Shown: piece by piece, positions 1 to 9,493 of the stretch
Numbering within the stretch: the first letter of the stretch is position 1
Layout: every line of letters begins with the position of its first letter
From: Actinomycetaceae bacterium
GTDB taxonomy: Bacteria > Actinomycetota > Actinomycetes > Actinomycetales > Actinomycetaceae
DNA length: 64,000 nt
Assembly: GCA_030530685.1 (NCBI GenBank)
Contig: JAUMUM010000002.1
Location: 1-64,000 of the forward strand
Direction: 5' to 3'
Translations under genes and position numbers: made by a program
Notes under the pieces: generated by a model
What the model saw: only the letters and a program-made list of their open reading frames with translations
Databases searched by the model: none
What the model was told of the DNA's origin: nothing

Positions 1-1
1 G

Positions 2-61
2 GCGATCCGCGACGCCCTGCGCGGCCGCATGGGCCCTCCCCCGCCGCGCCTGGCGCTCTGA
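2..61 (+). CDS. possible 3' end of a gene entering from the left
   Basis: An open frame runs from the left edge of the window to a TGA and encodes about 19 residues ending in RMGPPPPRLAL. The residues resemble the arginine- and proline-rich tail of a high-GC coding region, but nothing identifies the family. It could equally be a chance open frame. The next 100 bases before the glycosyltransferase stop contain nothing I can name. Confidence 0.25.
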   Translation, partial: AIRDALRGRMGPPPPRLAL

Positions 62-162
62 GGCACCCGCGGCCTGAGGCGCCCGCCGGCGGGCCGGTGT
101 GGCTGAGGGCCGCCGCACTGTCTGACCGACGACCTACCGCCACACCGTCATCCGCCACACCG

Positions 163-1209
163 TCACGCGCCGCGGATGTCCCGCTGGATCTCATCCAGGC
201 GCGCGAGGATGAACGCATTCTGCTCCCCCACCTTCGCCAGGTGCCGGTCGATTTCTTCCTGCCTGCTCTCGACCCCCGCCAACCTGGCATCGAGGCGGCC
301 GATCTGACGCTGAAGCTCGGCCTTGACGGCCTCGACGTGGGCCGTCTGCTCACCGCGCGCCTGGCCGATCGCCCCAGCCAGGCGGTCAACGTAGCCGCCG
401 AGCAGCAGGGGCAGCGCCAGGCCGTCGCCGTCGCGCAGATGGGCCTGCCGGACGACCGGCTCGTAGAAGCGGTGCTCGCGGGCCGCCACGACAACGGAGT
501 TGCCCAGATCGCCCTCGGCGTCCTCGCGCAAGTGCCAGGCCGCCAGCGGCTCGTCAACGTAGCCGATCGGCCCGAGCATGCACAGGCGCAGGTTGAAATC
601 CCAGTCGGCCAGCACGGGCAGGTCGGTGCGCCACCCGTCGAGCGCCTCCAGGGCGCGCGTGCGGAAGACGAGGCTCATGGTGGGCACGTAGTTGCGGATG
701 AGCAGCTCCGAGAGCACGACCTGCTTGAGCTCGGGCGCGAAGCGCTCCCGGGCCTTTTCGACGACGGCGCCGCCCTGGACGGCCTCGTGCACGACGTCGA
801 CCCCGCTGGCGGCCGCGATTTCCTCCGGCCTGTCCTCCAGGCGCCCGACCATCGTGGCGAGGAACTCGGGCCGCCACGTGTCATCGTCGTCGAGCACGGT
901 CGTGTACCGGGCGCCGAGCTCGCGCGCCGCGGCCAGGCCGGGGTTGACGGCAGCCTCGCGCCCGACCGACTCCGCGTTGTCGACGCGCACAACGCGCCGT
1001 CGCGCCCCATCCGGTAGGGCCGCGACGAGTTCATCGATCGGCCCGGCCTGCCCGCCGTCGTTGACGACGATGTGCGTGAGCGCGGCGTGCGTCTGCTCCG
1101 CCACGGACCGAAGGGTGCGCTCGAGCAACTCGGCCCGGTTGCGGGTCCGCGTTACCACGGCAACCAGCGGGGCCTCGCCCCCTGTGTTCTGTCTTTCGTC
1201 TGCGTTCAA
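163..1209 (-). CDS. family 2 glycosyltransferase with C-terminal coiled coil
   Basis: This 348-residue protein has a GT-A fold typical of GT2 enzymes. After a short leader, beta-1 reads VAVVTRTRNR, followed by LERTLRSVAEQT and IVVNDGG. The metal/nucleotide-sugar binding acidic cluster is DDDD at about residues 107-110, in TVLDDDDTW. The last 75 residues are predicted coiled coil, heavy in Glu, Arg and Leu, which may tether it to a membrane complex or to itself. No membrane segment is evident, so it should act on the cytoplasmic face. The start is TTG with a GGGAGG ribosome site eight bases upstream; no ATG lies nearby. It sits 268 bases downstream of the wzt-like gene on the same strand and probably works in the same surface-glycan pathway. 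The sugar transferred cannot be read from sequence. Confidence 0.88.
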   Translation of the reverse strand: MNADERQNTGGEAPLVAVVTRTRNRAELLERTLRSVAEQTHAALTHIVVNDGGQAGPIDELVAALPDGARRRVVRVDNAESVGREAAVNPGLAAARELGARYTTVLDDDDTWRPEFLATMVGRLEDRPEEIAAASGVDVVHEAVQGGAVVEKARERFAPELKQVVLSELLIRNYVPTMSLVFRTRALEALDGWRTDLPVLADWDFNLRLCMLGPIGYVDEPLAAWHLREDAEGDLGNSVVVAAREHRFYEPVVRQAHLRDGDGLALPLLLGGYVDRLAGAIGQARGEQTAHVEAVKAELQRQIGRLDARLAGVESRQEEIDRHLAKVGEQNAFILARLDEIQRDIRGA

Positions 1210-1477
1210 TCGCGCAGCCTCCCATCATCGGTTCTCTGCCGGCAAGGCCGAACCTCCACGAGCACGCGACTGCCAGCCGAACGATGCAGTCGGCTCTGCC
1301 CGTTTGAGTCCCACGAGGCCAGGGGCGAAAATGCCACCGTGCGCCGTACCGCCCCGTTCGGGGCCGGTGAATGCGGAGGCCTCGCGCCGGCGCCCACGCA
1401 GCCGCCGCCGCGCCGTGGGCCCGGCGGCGCTGTCCGATGGCCGATCAGGCTAGCAGACGGACCAGCCCTCGTGGCAC
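1210..1477. other. spacer between wzt-like gene and GT2 gene
   Basis: No coding frame is convincing here. A GC-rich stem, GCCGCCG paired with CGGCGGC around an 11-base loop at about 1404-1428, could act as a weak terminator or attenuator but lacks a T tract. The gap is long enough to hold a separate promoter for the GT2 gene; I could not pick a convincing one. Confidence 0.3.
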
Positions 1478-2680
1478 TCACGCCCGGGCCGGCTCGAACC
1501 CCCCGAAGGACGCGTTCATGGACACGTAGCCCGCGGACTCCTGGTAGGGGCCCGAAGAGATCGAGAAGTCGCAGGCGCGCCCGTAAATGTCGTAGTCGGG
1601 ATTGCCCCCCGGCCCCTGCACGGACGTGGAGATCGTGTACGCGCCGGGCCGCAGTGGCACCCACGGGACGTGGACGTCGAAGCTGCCGGAGCCAGGCTTC
1701 ATGCGCTCGGGAACGAAGCCGCCGTCCAGCCCGTTCCATCCCCAGATCCACGGGCCGCCCATGACGTCGATATTGACGCCGAAGACGGGCTCGACGACCT
1801 CCTCGCGGCACGTGTAGTGGACGCGGATCGAACGCCTATCGCCCGTCCTCGTGACCGTCGTGGGCCTGCCGGCCTCGTCGAGCACCTCGACCTTCGTCAC
1901 CTCGATCTCACCGCTGCCAAAGCGCGTGCCCCCGCCCTCGACCGGCCGGGCCTGGCGGGTGTCGTCGGCAAAGGAGTCAATGACGTCCGATGCCCGACCC
2001 ATGGCCTTAGGCTCGCCGTGATCGAGCCAGACGGCCTCGTCGCAGAACGTGCGCATCTGCTCCAGCCCGTGACTGACCACCACAACCGTCTTGCCCTGCG
2101 ACTTGAGCTCGACGAATTTGGCCATGCACTTGTCCTGGAAGTCCATGTCGCCCACGGCCAGAACCTCGTCGACCAGCAGGATGTCCGGTTCAACGTGGAT
2201 GGACACGGAAAAGCCGAGCCGCACGTACATTCCGGAGGAATAGTTCTTGACCGGCTGGTCAATGAAGTCGCCGATGCCCGAAAAGTCGACGATCTCGTCG
2301 AACTTGCGGGCGATTTCCTTTTCCGTCATGCCCAGGATCGTCCCGTTGAGCACGATGTTCTCGCGTCCCGACAGCTCCGGGTGGAAGCCCGAGCCGACCT
2401 CGAGCATGGCCGCCATGCGTCCCCTGGCCGTGATCGTTCCCGAGTTGGGCGTGAGAATGCGCGCGATGCACTTGAGCAGGGTCGACTTGCCGGAGCCGTT
2501 GCGCCCGAGCAGGCCAAAGGTCTTGCCCTCGGGAATGTCGAAGCTGACGTCGCGCAGCGCCCAGAACTCGTCGTACTTGGCGCGCTTGCCGGAAAGAATC
2601 GCCGCCTTGAGGGACTGGTTGCGCTCCCTGTAGACCTTGAAGCTCTTCGACACGTCCCGGATGGAAATGGCGTTGTTCAT
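1478..2680 (-). CDS. wzt: polysaccharide ABC exporter ATPase (Wzt-like) with C-terminal carbohydrate-binding domain
   Basis: The 400-residue ATPase of an ABC-2 polysaccharide exporter. It carries Walker A GRNGSGKST at about 59-67, the Wzt/TagH-type signature YSSGM at 147-151 in place of LSGGQ, and Walker B LLVDEVLAVGD at about 168-178. Residues from about 255 to 400 form an extra beta-rich domain (GGPWIWGWNG, RPGAYTISTSV). In Wzt proteins the equivalent domain reads the modified glycan end before export. The start ATG overlaps the stop of the permease gene by four bases, so the two are translationally coupled and form one transporter in the cytoplasmic membrane. The domain suggests chain length or capping is coupled to export; the glycan is not known. 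Confidence 0.92.
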   Translation of the reverse strand: MNNAISIRDVSKSFKVYRERNQSLKAAILSGKRAKYDEFWALRDVSFDIPEGKTFGLLGRNGSGKSTLLKCIARILTPNSGTITARGRMAAMLEVGSGFHPELSGRENIVLNGTILGMTEKEIARKFDEIVDFSGIGDFIDQPVKNYSSGMYVRLGFSVSIHVEPDILLVDEVLAVGDMDFQDKCMAKFVELKSQGKTVVVVSHGLEQMRTFCDEAVWLDHGEPKAMGRASDVIDSFADDTRQARPVEGGGTRFGSGEIEVTKVEVLDEAGRPTTVTRTGDRRSIRVHYTCREEVVEPVFGVNIDVMGGPWIWGWNGLDGGFVPERMKPGSGSFDVHVPWVPLRPGAYTISTSVQGPGGNPDYDIYGRACDFSISSGPYQESAGYVSMNASFGGFEPARA

Positions 2681-3618
2681 AGCTCCTCCACGATTCGATC
2701 GGAGAACCGGCGGTAGACTGTCACGCCCGCGAACAGGGCCAGCAGCGACCAGGCCGTCGCGCCCGCCCACACGTTCCACGTCGGCAGTGCGACGTCGTAG
2801 AAGACTCCGCGGTAGAGCTCGAGGTACAGCTCGGCCGGGTTGGTGCGGAAGATATTGACGAGCGGCAGCGGCTCGCCTCCCAGCGAGATGCCTCTGCCCT
2901 GCAGGTCGGTTGCCACCGTCTCGAGCATCGTCAGTGGGAAGACGACGCCGGAGGCGTACATCCACACCTGGTTGATGATGCCCCACAGGTACTCCAGGTC
3001 GCGGAAGTAGATCATGCCCACGGCCAGGAATAGCCCAAGCCCGAGCGCGAAGGCCGAGGCCAGCGCGATGACGACGGCGAGCACCGGCAGGTAGAGGATG
3101 ACCCGCGGCCCGGAGACGATGATGACGATGACGAGCAGCACCGCCATCTCCGGAAGGTGGTTGACCACGTTCGAGATCATCTTCGAAACGGGAAGGACGT
3201 ACCGCGGGAAGTAGACCTTGGTCAGCAGTGCCTGGTTGGAGACGAAGGAGTTCATCGTCGACATGATCGCGTTGGAGAAGAAGCCCCAGGCCAGCACGCC
3301 CACGGCGATCCACAGCGCGTAGGATTCGATGCCCGATCCGCGGCCCGTCGGCGCGCCGCCCCTGAAGACGACGCCGAAGATCATCGCGTAGACGGCGATC
3401 GACGCCAGCGGGTTGAGCAGCGACCACACCCGCCCCAGGACGGTCCTCTTGTACTGGGAGCTGATCTCGCGCCTGGCGAGGTTGCGGATGAGGCCGAAGG
3501 TGCGCTGGCGCTGCTCGGAGCGAGCGCTGTCCGACTCAGCGATCTTCCTTGCCTCCTCGTCCCTGGCTTTCTGCTGGGCCATGGTCCTTTCGGCGAGGCT
3601 CTGCTCGTTGTCCGTCAT
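2677..3618 (-). CDS. wzm: polysaccharide ABC exporter permease (Wzm-like)
   Basis: A 313-residue ABC-2 type membrane protein. A charged cytoplasmic N-terminus of about 60 residues is followed by the family hallmark LARREISSQYKRTVLGRVWSLL and then six hydrophobic segments, the usual number for Wzm, TagG and RfbA exporters. The chosen ATG has GAGGAG ten bases upstream; longer open sequence before it has no family similarity. It pairs with the wzt-like ATPase through a four-base overlap. The pair would move an undecaprenyl-linked or similar glycan across the membrane. Because the ATPase has a carbohydrate-binding tail, an O-antigen or teichoic-type ABC route is more likely than a Wzx/Wzy route. 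Confidence 0.9.
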   Translation of the reverse strand: MTDNEQSLAERTMAQQKARDEEARKIAESDSARSEQRQRTFGLIRNLARREISSQYKRTVLGRVWSLLNPLASIAVYAMIFGVVFRGGAPTGRGSGIESYALWIAVGVLAWGFFSNAIMSTMNSFVSNQALLTKVYFPRYVLPVSKMISNVVNHLPEMAVLLVIVIIVSGPRVILYLPVLAVVIALASAFALGLGLFLAVGMIYFRDLEYLWGIINQVWMYASGVVFPLTMLETVATDLQGRGISLGGEPLPLVNIFRTNPAELYLELYRGVFYDVALPTWNVWAGATAWSLLALFAGVTVYRRFSDRIVEEL

Positions 3619-3634
3619 CCTCGGCAATCTCCTC

Positions 3635-4852
3635 TCACAGGCTAGGAGGATACTTGGAGAAGTAGCGCTCCGTAAACACGTAGACGACCGTTTCAGCATC
3701 GCACGATTCGGCCTCGGACAGCACGTCCGGGCGGTCCTCGTAGTCCAGGTTGTGCCTGATCTGACACGTGTTGGCAAACGAGGCGGCCCACCGCTCGCTC
3801 AGCGCGTCGCCCGTCGAGTCCCGGACGATGAGGGCCTTGCCGCTTCCCTCGGAATTGGAGGTCGTGGCCGGCATGTCGTCGAGCGTGATATGGCCGGCGT
3901 CGTTGGACGTTGACGCCTGGGCGTCGGTGTTCCTCGTGACCTCGACGCTCGGGGCCGACTCGGCGTACTGCGGCACCGACCAGTCGCTCGGCTTGGTCGT
4001 ATCGCCGTGCTCGGTGAACTCGTTGGGGGCCTCCTCCAGGGCGACGCCGGTGATTTGTGGCACCGTCAGGCGCGACCACACGGAGTCGGGATACAGCGCC
4101 GCCCCGCACTCGACCATCTGCTCCCAGGCGCTCTCGGCGCCGTAGGGCGTCCAGTGGCTGTTGACCTTGGAGAAGACGGGGGCGCGGTCCTTGGCCTGCA
4201 GCATCGACTCGCGCACGTCGGCCACCGGCAGGTCGCCCGCGTGCTCGAGGAACTGCTCGTAGTGGGTCTGACCCTGATAGTCCTGCGTCCACTCGGGCAG
4301 GTTCTCGCGGTACAACTCCCACTTGGCCGGCGCAACGACGATCAGCAGCTTCCTACCGTCGGCCTGGAGCTTGCCGTCGAGCTCCTTGAAGTAGCTCAGC
4401 CACGCCGTCAGCTGGTCGTCGAGCAGCGGCGCGCGCCCGAGCGCCTGCGAGAAGTTCGAGGCCTGGGCATCGCCCCAGAAGTTGACATCCTCGGTGCCAA
4501 CCACCCGGAAGCCGGAGACCTCGCCGTGCTCGGCGAAGGCGGCCTCGGCCTCGTCCACGCCCGCGCCGTCCCAGATGTCCTTCGGGTGGGCCGTGAAGCT
4601 CGGCGACTGGCAGGCCTGCGGCAAAGCCTGCCAGCCGGCGTCGTCCAGGACCTCGGGGTCGCCGGAGGGCACGGGCAGGGCAGCCTCCTGATCGCGCGCG
4701 GTCAGCCCCAGCGCCACGAGCACGAGGCTCCACACGAGCAGGATCGCCAGCGGCACGTAGTAGAGTCTGCGCAGCCAGGGGCTCTTCAGGGGCCGGACGA
4801 CGACGTCGCGCAGTCCGTTGCTGCTCATCGACCCGTTACTGGTCACCGGCAC
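3635..4852 (-). CDS. AlgX/AlgJ-like SGNH-fold membrane-anchored protein
   Basis: A 405-residue protein with one N-terminal membrane segment (about 30-52) and the rest predicted outside. It resembles AlgX/AlgJ/PatB-type SGNH hydrolases that handle O-acetylation of polysaccharides. The His motif reads VNSHWTPYGAE (His233), and a late RDSTGD (Ser346) sits where these proteins carry the nucleophile in a GDSF-like motif. The usual Asp two residues before the His is Asn231, so the triad may be altered. The start is uncertain: GTG at 4852, GTG at 4846 and ATG at 4828 are all possible. An AGGAGG lies best spaced for 4846. It overlaps the acyltransferase gene, which fits a shared job: one protein moves acyl groups across the membrane and the other transfers them to the glycan. 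Confidence 0.7.
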   Translation of the reverse strand: MPVTSNGSMSSNGLRDVVVRPLKSPWLRRLYYVPLAILLVWSLVLVALGLTARDQEAALPVPSGDPEVLDDAGWQALPQACQSPSFTAHPKDIWDGAGVDEAEAAFAEHGEVSGFRVVGTEDVNFWGDAQASNFSQALGRAPLLDDQLTAWLSYFKELDGKLQADGRKLLIVVAPAKWELYRENLPEWTQDYQGQTHYEQFLEHAGDLPVADVRESMLQAKDRAPVFSKVNSHWTPYGAESAWEQMVECGAALYPDSVWSRLTVPQITGVALEEAPNEFTEHGDTTKPSDWSVPQYAESAPSVEVTRNTDAQASTSNDAGHITLDDMPATTSNSEGSGKALIVRDSTGDALSERWAASFANTCQIRHNLDYEDRPDVLSEAESCDAETVVYVFTERYFSKYPPSL

Positions 4853-6125
4853 TCACCTCCTGCGGCTTGCGCTCCTCGCGGGCCATACGTTCTTCCTGGG
4901 CCGCGCGTTCTTCCCGCAGCCTGCGCTCCTCGCGCACCTTGGCCGCGTACCGGGTGGAGGAGAAATTGGGCGCGACGATCTTCGCCTTGACCCGCTCGGC
5001 AGCGGGCGTCCACACCGCGATCGTGGCACCGAGCCACCTGGGTGTCCAGTTCTTCAGGCTCATCGCCGGCTTCTCGATGAGGTGCCAGGAAATGAATGCC
5101 ATGACGTGCACGAGCACGACGATCGTCGCGTGATAGACGAACCAGCCGTGGCGCTCGTACTGGAAGAAGGTCGCCAGGTACATGAGCGGCCAGGCGAAGA
5201 TGTAGATCCCGTAGGAGAAGTCGCCGTGCTTGGCCCAGCCCGTGATGGGCACCCGAATACCGAACCACATGAGGAAGTACTGGAAGCCGTACTGGCCGAT
5301 GGCGTTCCAGCCGCCAGCCGCGTACGTGCACAGGCCGAAGGCGAGCATGCCGAAGGCGACGCGGTCGTCGACCATTATCTTTTCGCCATACAGGGCGAAG
5401 ATCATGCCGAAGCCGAAGGGCGCGGCGAACATCAGCAGGTAGGGGTCGGCGAATATCGGGTTGACGGAGGCGAGGTCGACGGCGCCCGACCACTGGAGGA
5501 AATTCAGGCCGATGCACGTGGCCGCGAAGGCCGTGGCGAAGAAGCGCGAGCTCAGCGCCCCGAACAGGCCGAGGAGCCCGACGATGATGTAGCACAGGAA
5601 CTCGTACTTGAGCGTCCAGGCCGAGCCGTTCCAGTCGCGTGCCTGGTGGCCGAGGAAGTAGGGAACGGTGTCGCCGAGTTCGGCGATATTGCGCTGGCCG
5701 AGCTCGAGGAACATATTGTTGAGGAAGTACGTCCTGGGCGCCTCGGTCACGGCCTGCCAGTAGCCCGAGAACGTGCCGTGCTTGGAGTGCCAGGCCAGCG
5801 GGGCAAAGACGGTGACCGTCACGGCCAGAGCCGCCCAGAAGGCCGGAAAGATGCGAAGGCAGCGGCGCCAGAAGTAGCGCCAGATGGTCGAGCGGCCCAT
5901 GCGCGACTTCGTGATGAGGAAGCCGGAAAAGAAGAAGAACCCACCAACGGCCACGCCGCCCAGCGACTGCTCGCTGGAGATCTGGATGCCCAGGTCCTCG
6001 CCCCCGTAGAAGCCGGCGATGGGGCCGGCGTGCGAGAAGATGACGAGGAACGCCAGCAACCACCGCAGGAAGTCGATGGAATTGCGGCGTGGGTCGAAGG
6101 CCTGCGCGACGGACAGCTGCCCCAT
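4836..6125 (-). CDS. acyltransferase family 3 (OafA-like) integral membrane protein
   Basis: A 429-residue multi-spanning protein of the Acyl_transf_3 family. It opens with the typical RNSIDFLRWLLAFLVIFSHAG, which includes the conserved Arg and His thought to bind the acyl donor, and continues with FFFFSGFLITKSR and about ten hydrophobic helices. The C-terminal 45 residues are a highly charged Arg/Glu tail with REER repeats, probably cytoplasmic and helical. ATG at 6125 is preferred because GAGGAG lies five bases upstream, and it overlaps the stop of the upstream RgpF-family gene as TGATG. Family members O-acylate surface sugars or peptidoglycan. Next to an SGNH protein and a glycan exporter, it most likely acetylates the exported polysaccharide. 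Confidence 0.9.
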   Translation of the reverse strand: MGQLSVAQAFDPRRNSIDFLRWLLAFLVIFSHAGPIAGFYGGEDLGIQISSEQSLGGVAVGGFFFFSGFLITKSRMGRSTIWRYFWRRCLRIFPAFWAALAVTVTVFAPLAWHSKHGTFSGYWQAVTEAPRTYFLNNMFLELGQRNIAELGDTVPYFLGHQARDWNGSAWTLKYEFLCYIIVGLLGLFGALSSRFFATAFAATCIGLNFLQWSGAVDLASVNPIFADPYLLMFAAPFGFGMIFALYGEKIMVDDRVAFGMLAFGLCTYAAGGWNAIGQYGFQYFLMWFGIRVPITGWAKHGDFSYGIYIFAWPLMYLATFFQYERHGWFVYHATIVVLVHVMAFISWHLIEKPAMSLKNWTPRWLGATIAVWTPAAERVKAKIVAPNFSSTRYAAKVREERRLREERAAQEERMAREERKPQEVSAGDQ

Positions 6126-8056
6126 CAATTCTCCTCGTTCCCGCGGATCTTCTTGACGGCGGCCGCGCCGCCGTGGGCCACCGTCCTACCGACGGTGCTC
6201 GCCACCCGGTACCCGCGCCGGGCCACCTGGTAGGCCGGCTTGAGGGCCTTGGCCGCCTTCGGGTGGCGCATGTACAGCATGCCCTTGGCAATGCCGAAGA
6301 TATTGGGCACGCCCTGGATCGAGTCGAGGTAGGCACGCTGCTGCATGACGGTGCCGGGCAGCTCCTGGCTGAAGTTCTGCAGCTTGTACTCGAGGAACAT
6401 GTAGTTGATCTCGGCCAGCTTCGTGTTGGCGACCTCGTAGACGGGCATGCCGACCCCGAGCGAGGAGTAGGTGAAGATGCGCTCGATGACGTGGGCCAGG
6501 GAGCCGTCGCCGTACTCGCCCTCGAAGTCGGTCCACGTCAGGCCGGCGTCGACCAGCGGGCGCAGCGCGGCCGGGCGCGCGATGAACATGGAACCGTAAG
6601 CCGAAAGCGGGGTCGACGCGTCCAGCGCTGTCGTCAGGCCGAGCTTGGCCAATAGCTTCTTGGCTGCCGGCTTATTGGAGTACCACGCCTTGCCCATCGT
6701 CGGGTAGCCGATGTGGATGACCGGCGGGACCGCCATGCCGACCTCCGGCTTGGCGACGAAGAGGTGGAAGAGGTTGCGGGCGTAGTTCTTCGAGCCGAGC
6801 AGGTTGCCGAAGAGGTGGCGCTTGAACCACTCGCCGGCCATGGCCCCGTCCTGGGGCGAGCGCTTGGAGTGGATCTTGACGACGAGGTCGTAGGAATCGT
6901 CGCGCAGGACGTCCGCGCAGCCAATGAGGAAGGCCGAGATGTCACGGCCGGCATTGGAGGCGACGACGCGCACCTGCCAGCCCTCGATGGACCCGGGCGA
7001 CGCGGCCTCGAAGGCCTGGACGGCGCGCTCGATCTCTGCCTTCTTCTCCTCCGTGTCCGTGGTCAGGACGACGTCGAGGTGCCCGGGCACATTGGCGGCC
7101 AGCTCCAGCAGCTCGGTGGCCATGTCCGGGTAGAAGCAGTGGCAGATGGCCACGGTCCGCAGCTGCTGGACGGCGGCCAGGGCGGCCTCGTCGATCTCCA
7201 GGGCGTCGGAGTGAATGCGCATGAGGGAAAAATTCGTGGCCGCCACGCGGGGCTCGGCCGTGCGCGCAATGTTCTTCCAGATGAGTTCGACCGGATAATC
7301 GGAGGTCTGCTCGATGACATCAATGACGTCGCGTCCGATGATCGCCCTGTCCGACATGTACAGGGGATCGTGGAAGAAGGTCCGCCGCTTGAGGATGGGC
7401 AGGCCGTCGCGCGCGATCATGACGACGTTGTCGAGCACCGGGTTCATGTCCGGGTAGTCGTCGACGTCGAATAGGACGCGCCCACGGTAGCCGAGCTGCT
7501 TGAAATGCCCGGCGAAGCGCGCCTCGTGCAGATCTACGGACTCGCTGTAGGAGCCGATCATGGGCATGGTGGCCCAGTAGTCGAAGAAGTCCTGGGTCAT
7601 GAACATCGACTTGCGCACCGCCAGCCAGTGGGACTGGTAGTGGCGCGGCATCTTCTGCTTGGCGACGAAGGGGTGCGGCGTGACCTCGTCGTGCTCCGTC
7701 AGACCCCAGAAGTCAACGTCCCACATGTCCGTGCGCGCGAAGACGTCCTCGAAGGGCTGGATGGGGCCGAAGAACGTGTAGTTGAGCATGAGCAGCTCGT
7801 CGAACTCGGCCAGGCGTTCGCGCCCGTAGCGCTCGATGCCTTCCTTGTAGCCCCACACGTCGAAGCCGACGTTCTCGCGTTCGATGACCTCGTCAGCCAC
7901 GCACTCCAGGGCCTGGCGTCCGCTTTCGTTCGCCGGGCCGTTGGTGACCACGACGATGCGATCCACGCTGGGACGAAGCTTTTCCAGGCAGTAGGTGACG
8001 TATTCGTCAACGATCCCATCCCTGTCCCAAAACAGGTAGAAAGCGATGCGCTTCAC
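6125..8056 (-). CDS. RgpF-family rhamnan synthesis / glycosyltransferase protein
   Basis: A 643-residue protein of the RgpF (rhamnan synthesis F) family. The N-terminal third starts KRIAFYLFWDRDGIVDEYV and contains VVVTNGP, ENVGFDVWGYKEGI and LLMLNYTFFGP, typical of this family. The second half has a GT-like block with VVASNAGRDISAFL and LVVKIHSKRSP. Short basic helices at the C-terminus may bind the membrane. The GTG start is chosen because AAGGAG lies five bases upstream. Family members help build rhamnose-containing wall polysaccharides in streptococci. The divergent neighbour is rmlB, the first committed step towards dTDP-rhamnose, which supports a rhamnose glycan. The exact linkage formed is unknown. 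Confidence 0.85.
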   Translation of the reverse strand: MKRIAFYLFWDRDGIVDEYVTYCLEKLRPSVDRIVVVTNGPANESGRQALECVADEVIERENVGFDVWGYKEGIERYGRERLAEFDELLMLNYTFFGPIQPFEDVFARTDMWDVDFWGLTEHDEVTPHPFVAKQKMPRHYQSHWLAVRKSMFMTQDFFDYWATMPMIGSYSESVDLHEARFAGHFKQLGYRGRVLFDVDDYPDMNPVLDNVVMIARDGLPILKRRTFFHDPLYMSDRAIIGRDVIDVIEQTSDYPVELIWKNIARTAEPRVAATNFSLMRIHSDALEIDEAALAAVQQLRTVAICHCFYPDMATELLELAANVPGHLDVVLTTDTEEKKAEIERAVQAFEAASPGSIEGWQVRVVASNAGRDISAFLIGCADVLRDDSYDLVVKIHSKRSPQDGAMAGEWFKRHLFGNLLGSKNYARNLFHLFVAKPEVGMAVPPVIHIGYPTMGKAWYSNKPAAKKLLAKLGLTTALDASTPLSAYGSMFIARPAALRPLVDAGLTWTDFEGEYGDGSLAHVIERIFTYSSLGVGMPVYEVANTKLAEINYMFLEYKLQNFSQELPGTVMQQRAYLDSIQGVPNIFGIAKGMLYMRHPKAAKALKPAYQVARRGYRVASTVGRTVAHGGAAAVKKIRGNEEN

Positions 8057-8093
8057 GGACGCTCCTTCGTGGGCTAGAAAGACATTCCGAGTC

Positions 8094-8099
8094 AGTATA
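8094..8099 (-). promoter_or_regulatory. candidate -10 element for the RgpF-family operon
   Basis: On the minus strand this reads TATACT inside TTTATACTGAC, close to the sigma-70/SigA consensus and about 38 bases before the GTG start. No good -35 lies at 16-18 bases. On the opposite strand TTGACC at 8110-8115 with TATGGC 17 bases later could serve rmlB, with a long leader. Confidence 0.4.
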
Positions 8100-8305
8100 A
8101 ACCGCCGCGTTGACCGGCATTGGGTCGGGTTGTATGGCACCGGACACGTCGGGGCAGCGCCGCGCTGTGGCTCGCGGGCATCCGAGGATGTGCGGCGGCT
8201 TGGCGCGCGGGCAGGCGGAAGGGCAGAGCACGTGCGGCCGATGCGGGCTCGCGCTTGGCGCGGCGCGTGCCCGGGCGGCTGTCACCGGCTGGGGCGATGA
8301 CGTAG

Positions 8306-9331
<1,026 letters not shown>

Positions 9332-9412
9332 TCGCGAGGCGGGCAAGGCGAACCAGAGCGATCGGCTGAGCGCTGCGGCTGCCTTACCGCCGCGGCTGCC
9401 CGCCGCATACGG

Positions 9413-9445
9413 GACGGGGTGGCGCCTGCGCGGTGCCACCCCGTC
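9413..9445. terminator. bidirectional terminator hairpin between rmlB and the amidase gene
   Basis: The arms GACGGGGTGGC and GCCACCCCGTC pair perfectly, and the stem can extend by three more pairs to a five-base loop. It lies between two convergent genes, so it can serve both. There is no long T tract on either side. Confidence 0.75.
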
Positions 9446-9493
9446 ATGCTCGCGTCCTCGCCGGCTAAACCCCTTGCCGGCTAGGCGCAACCC

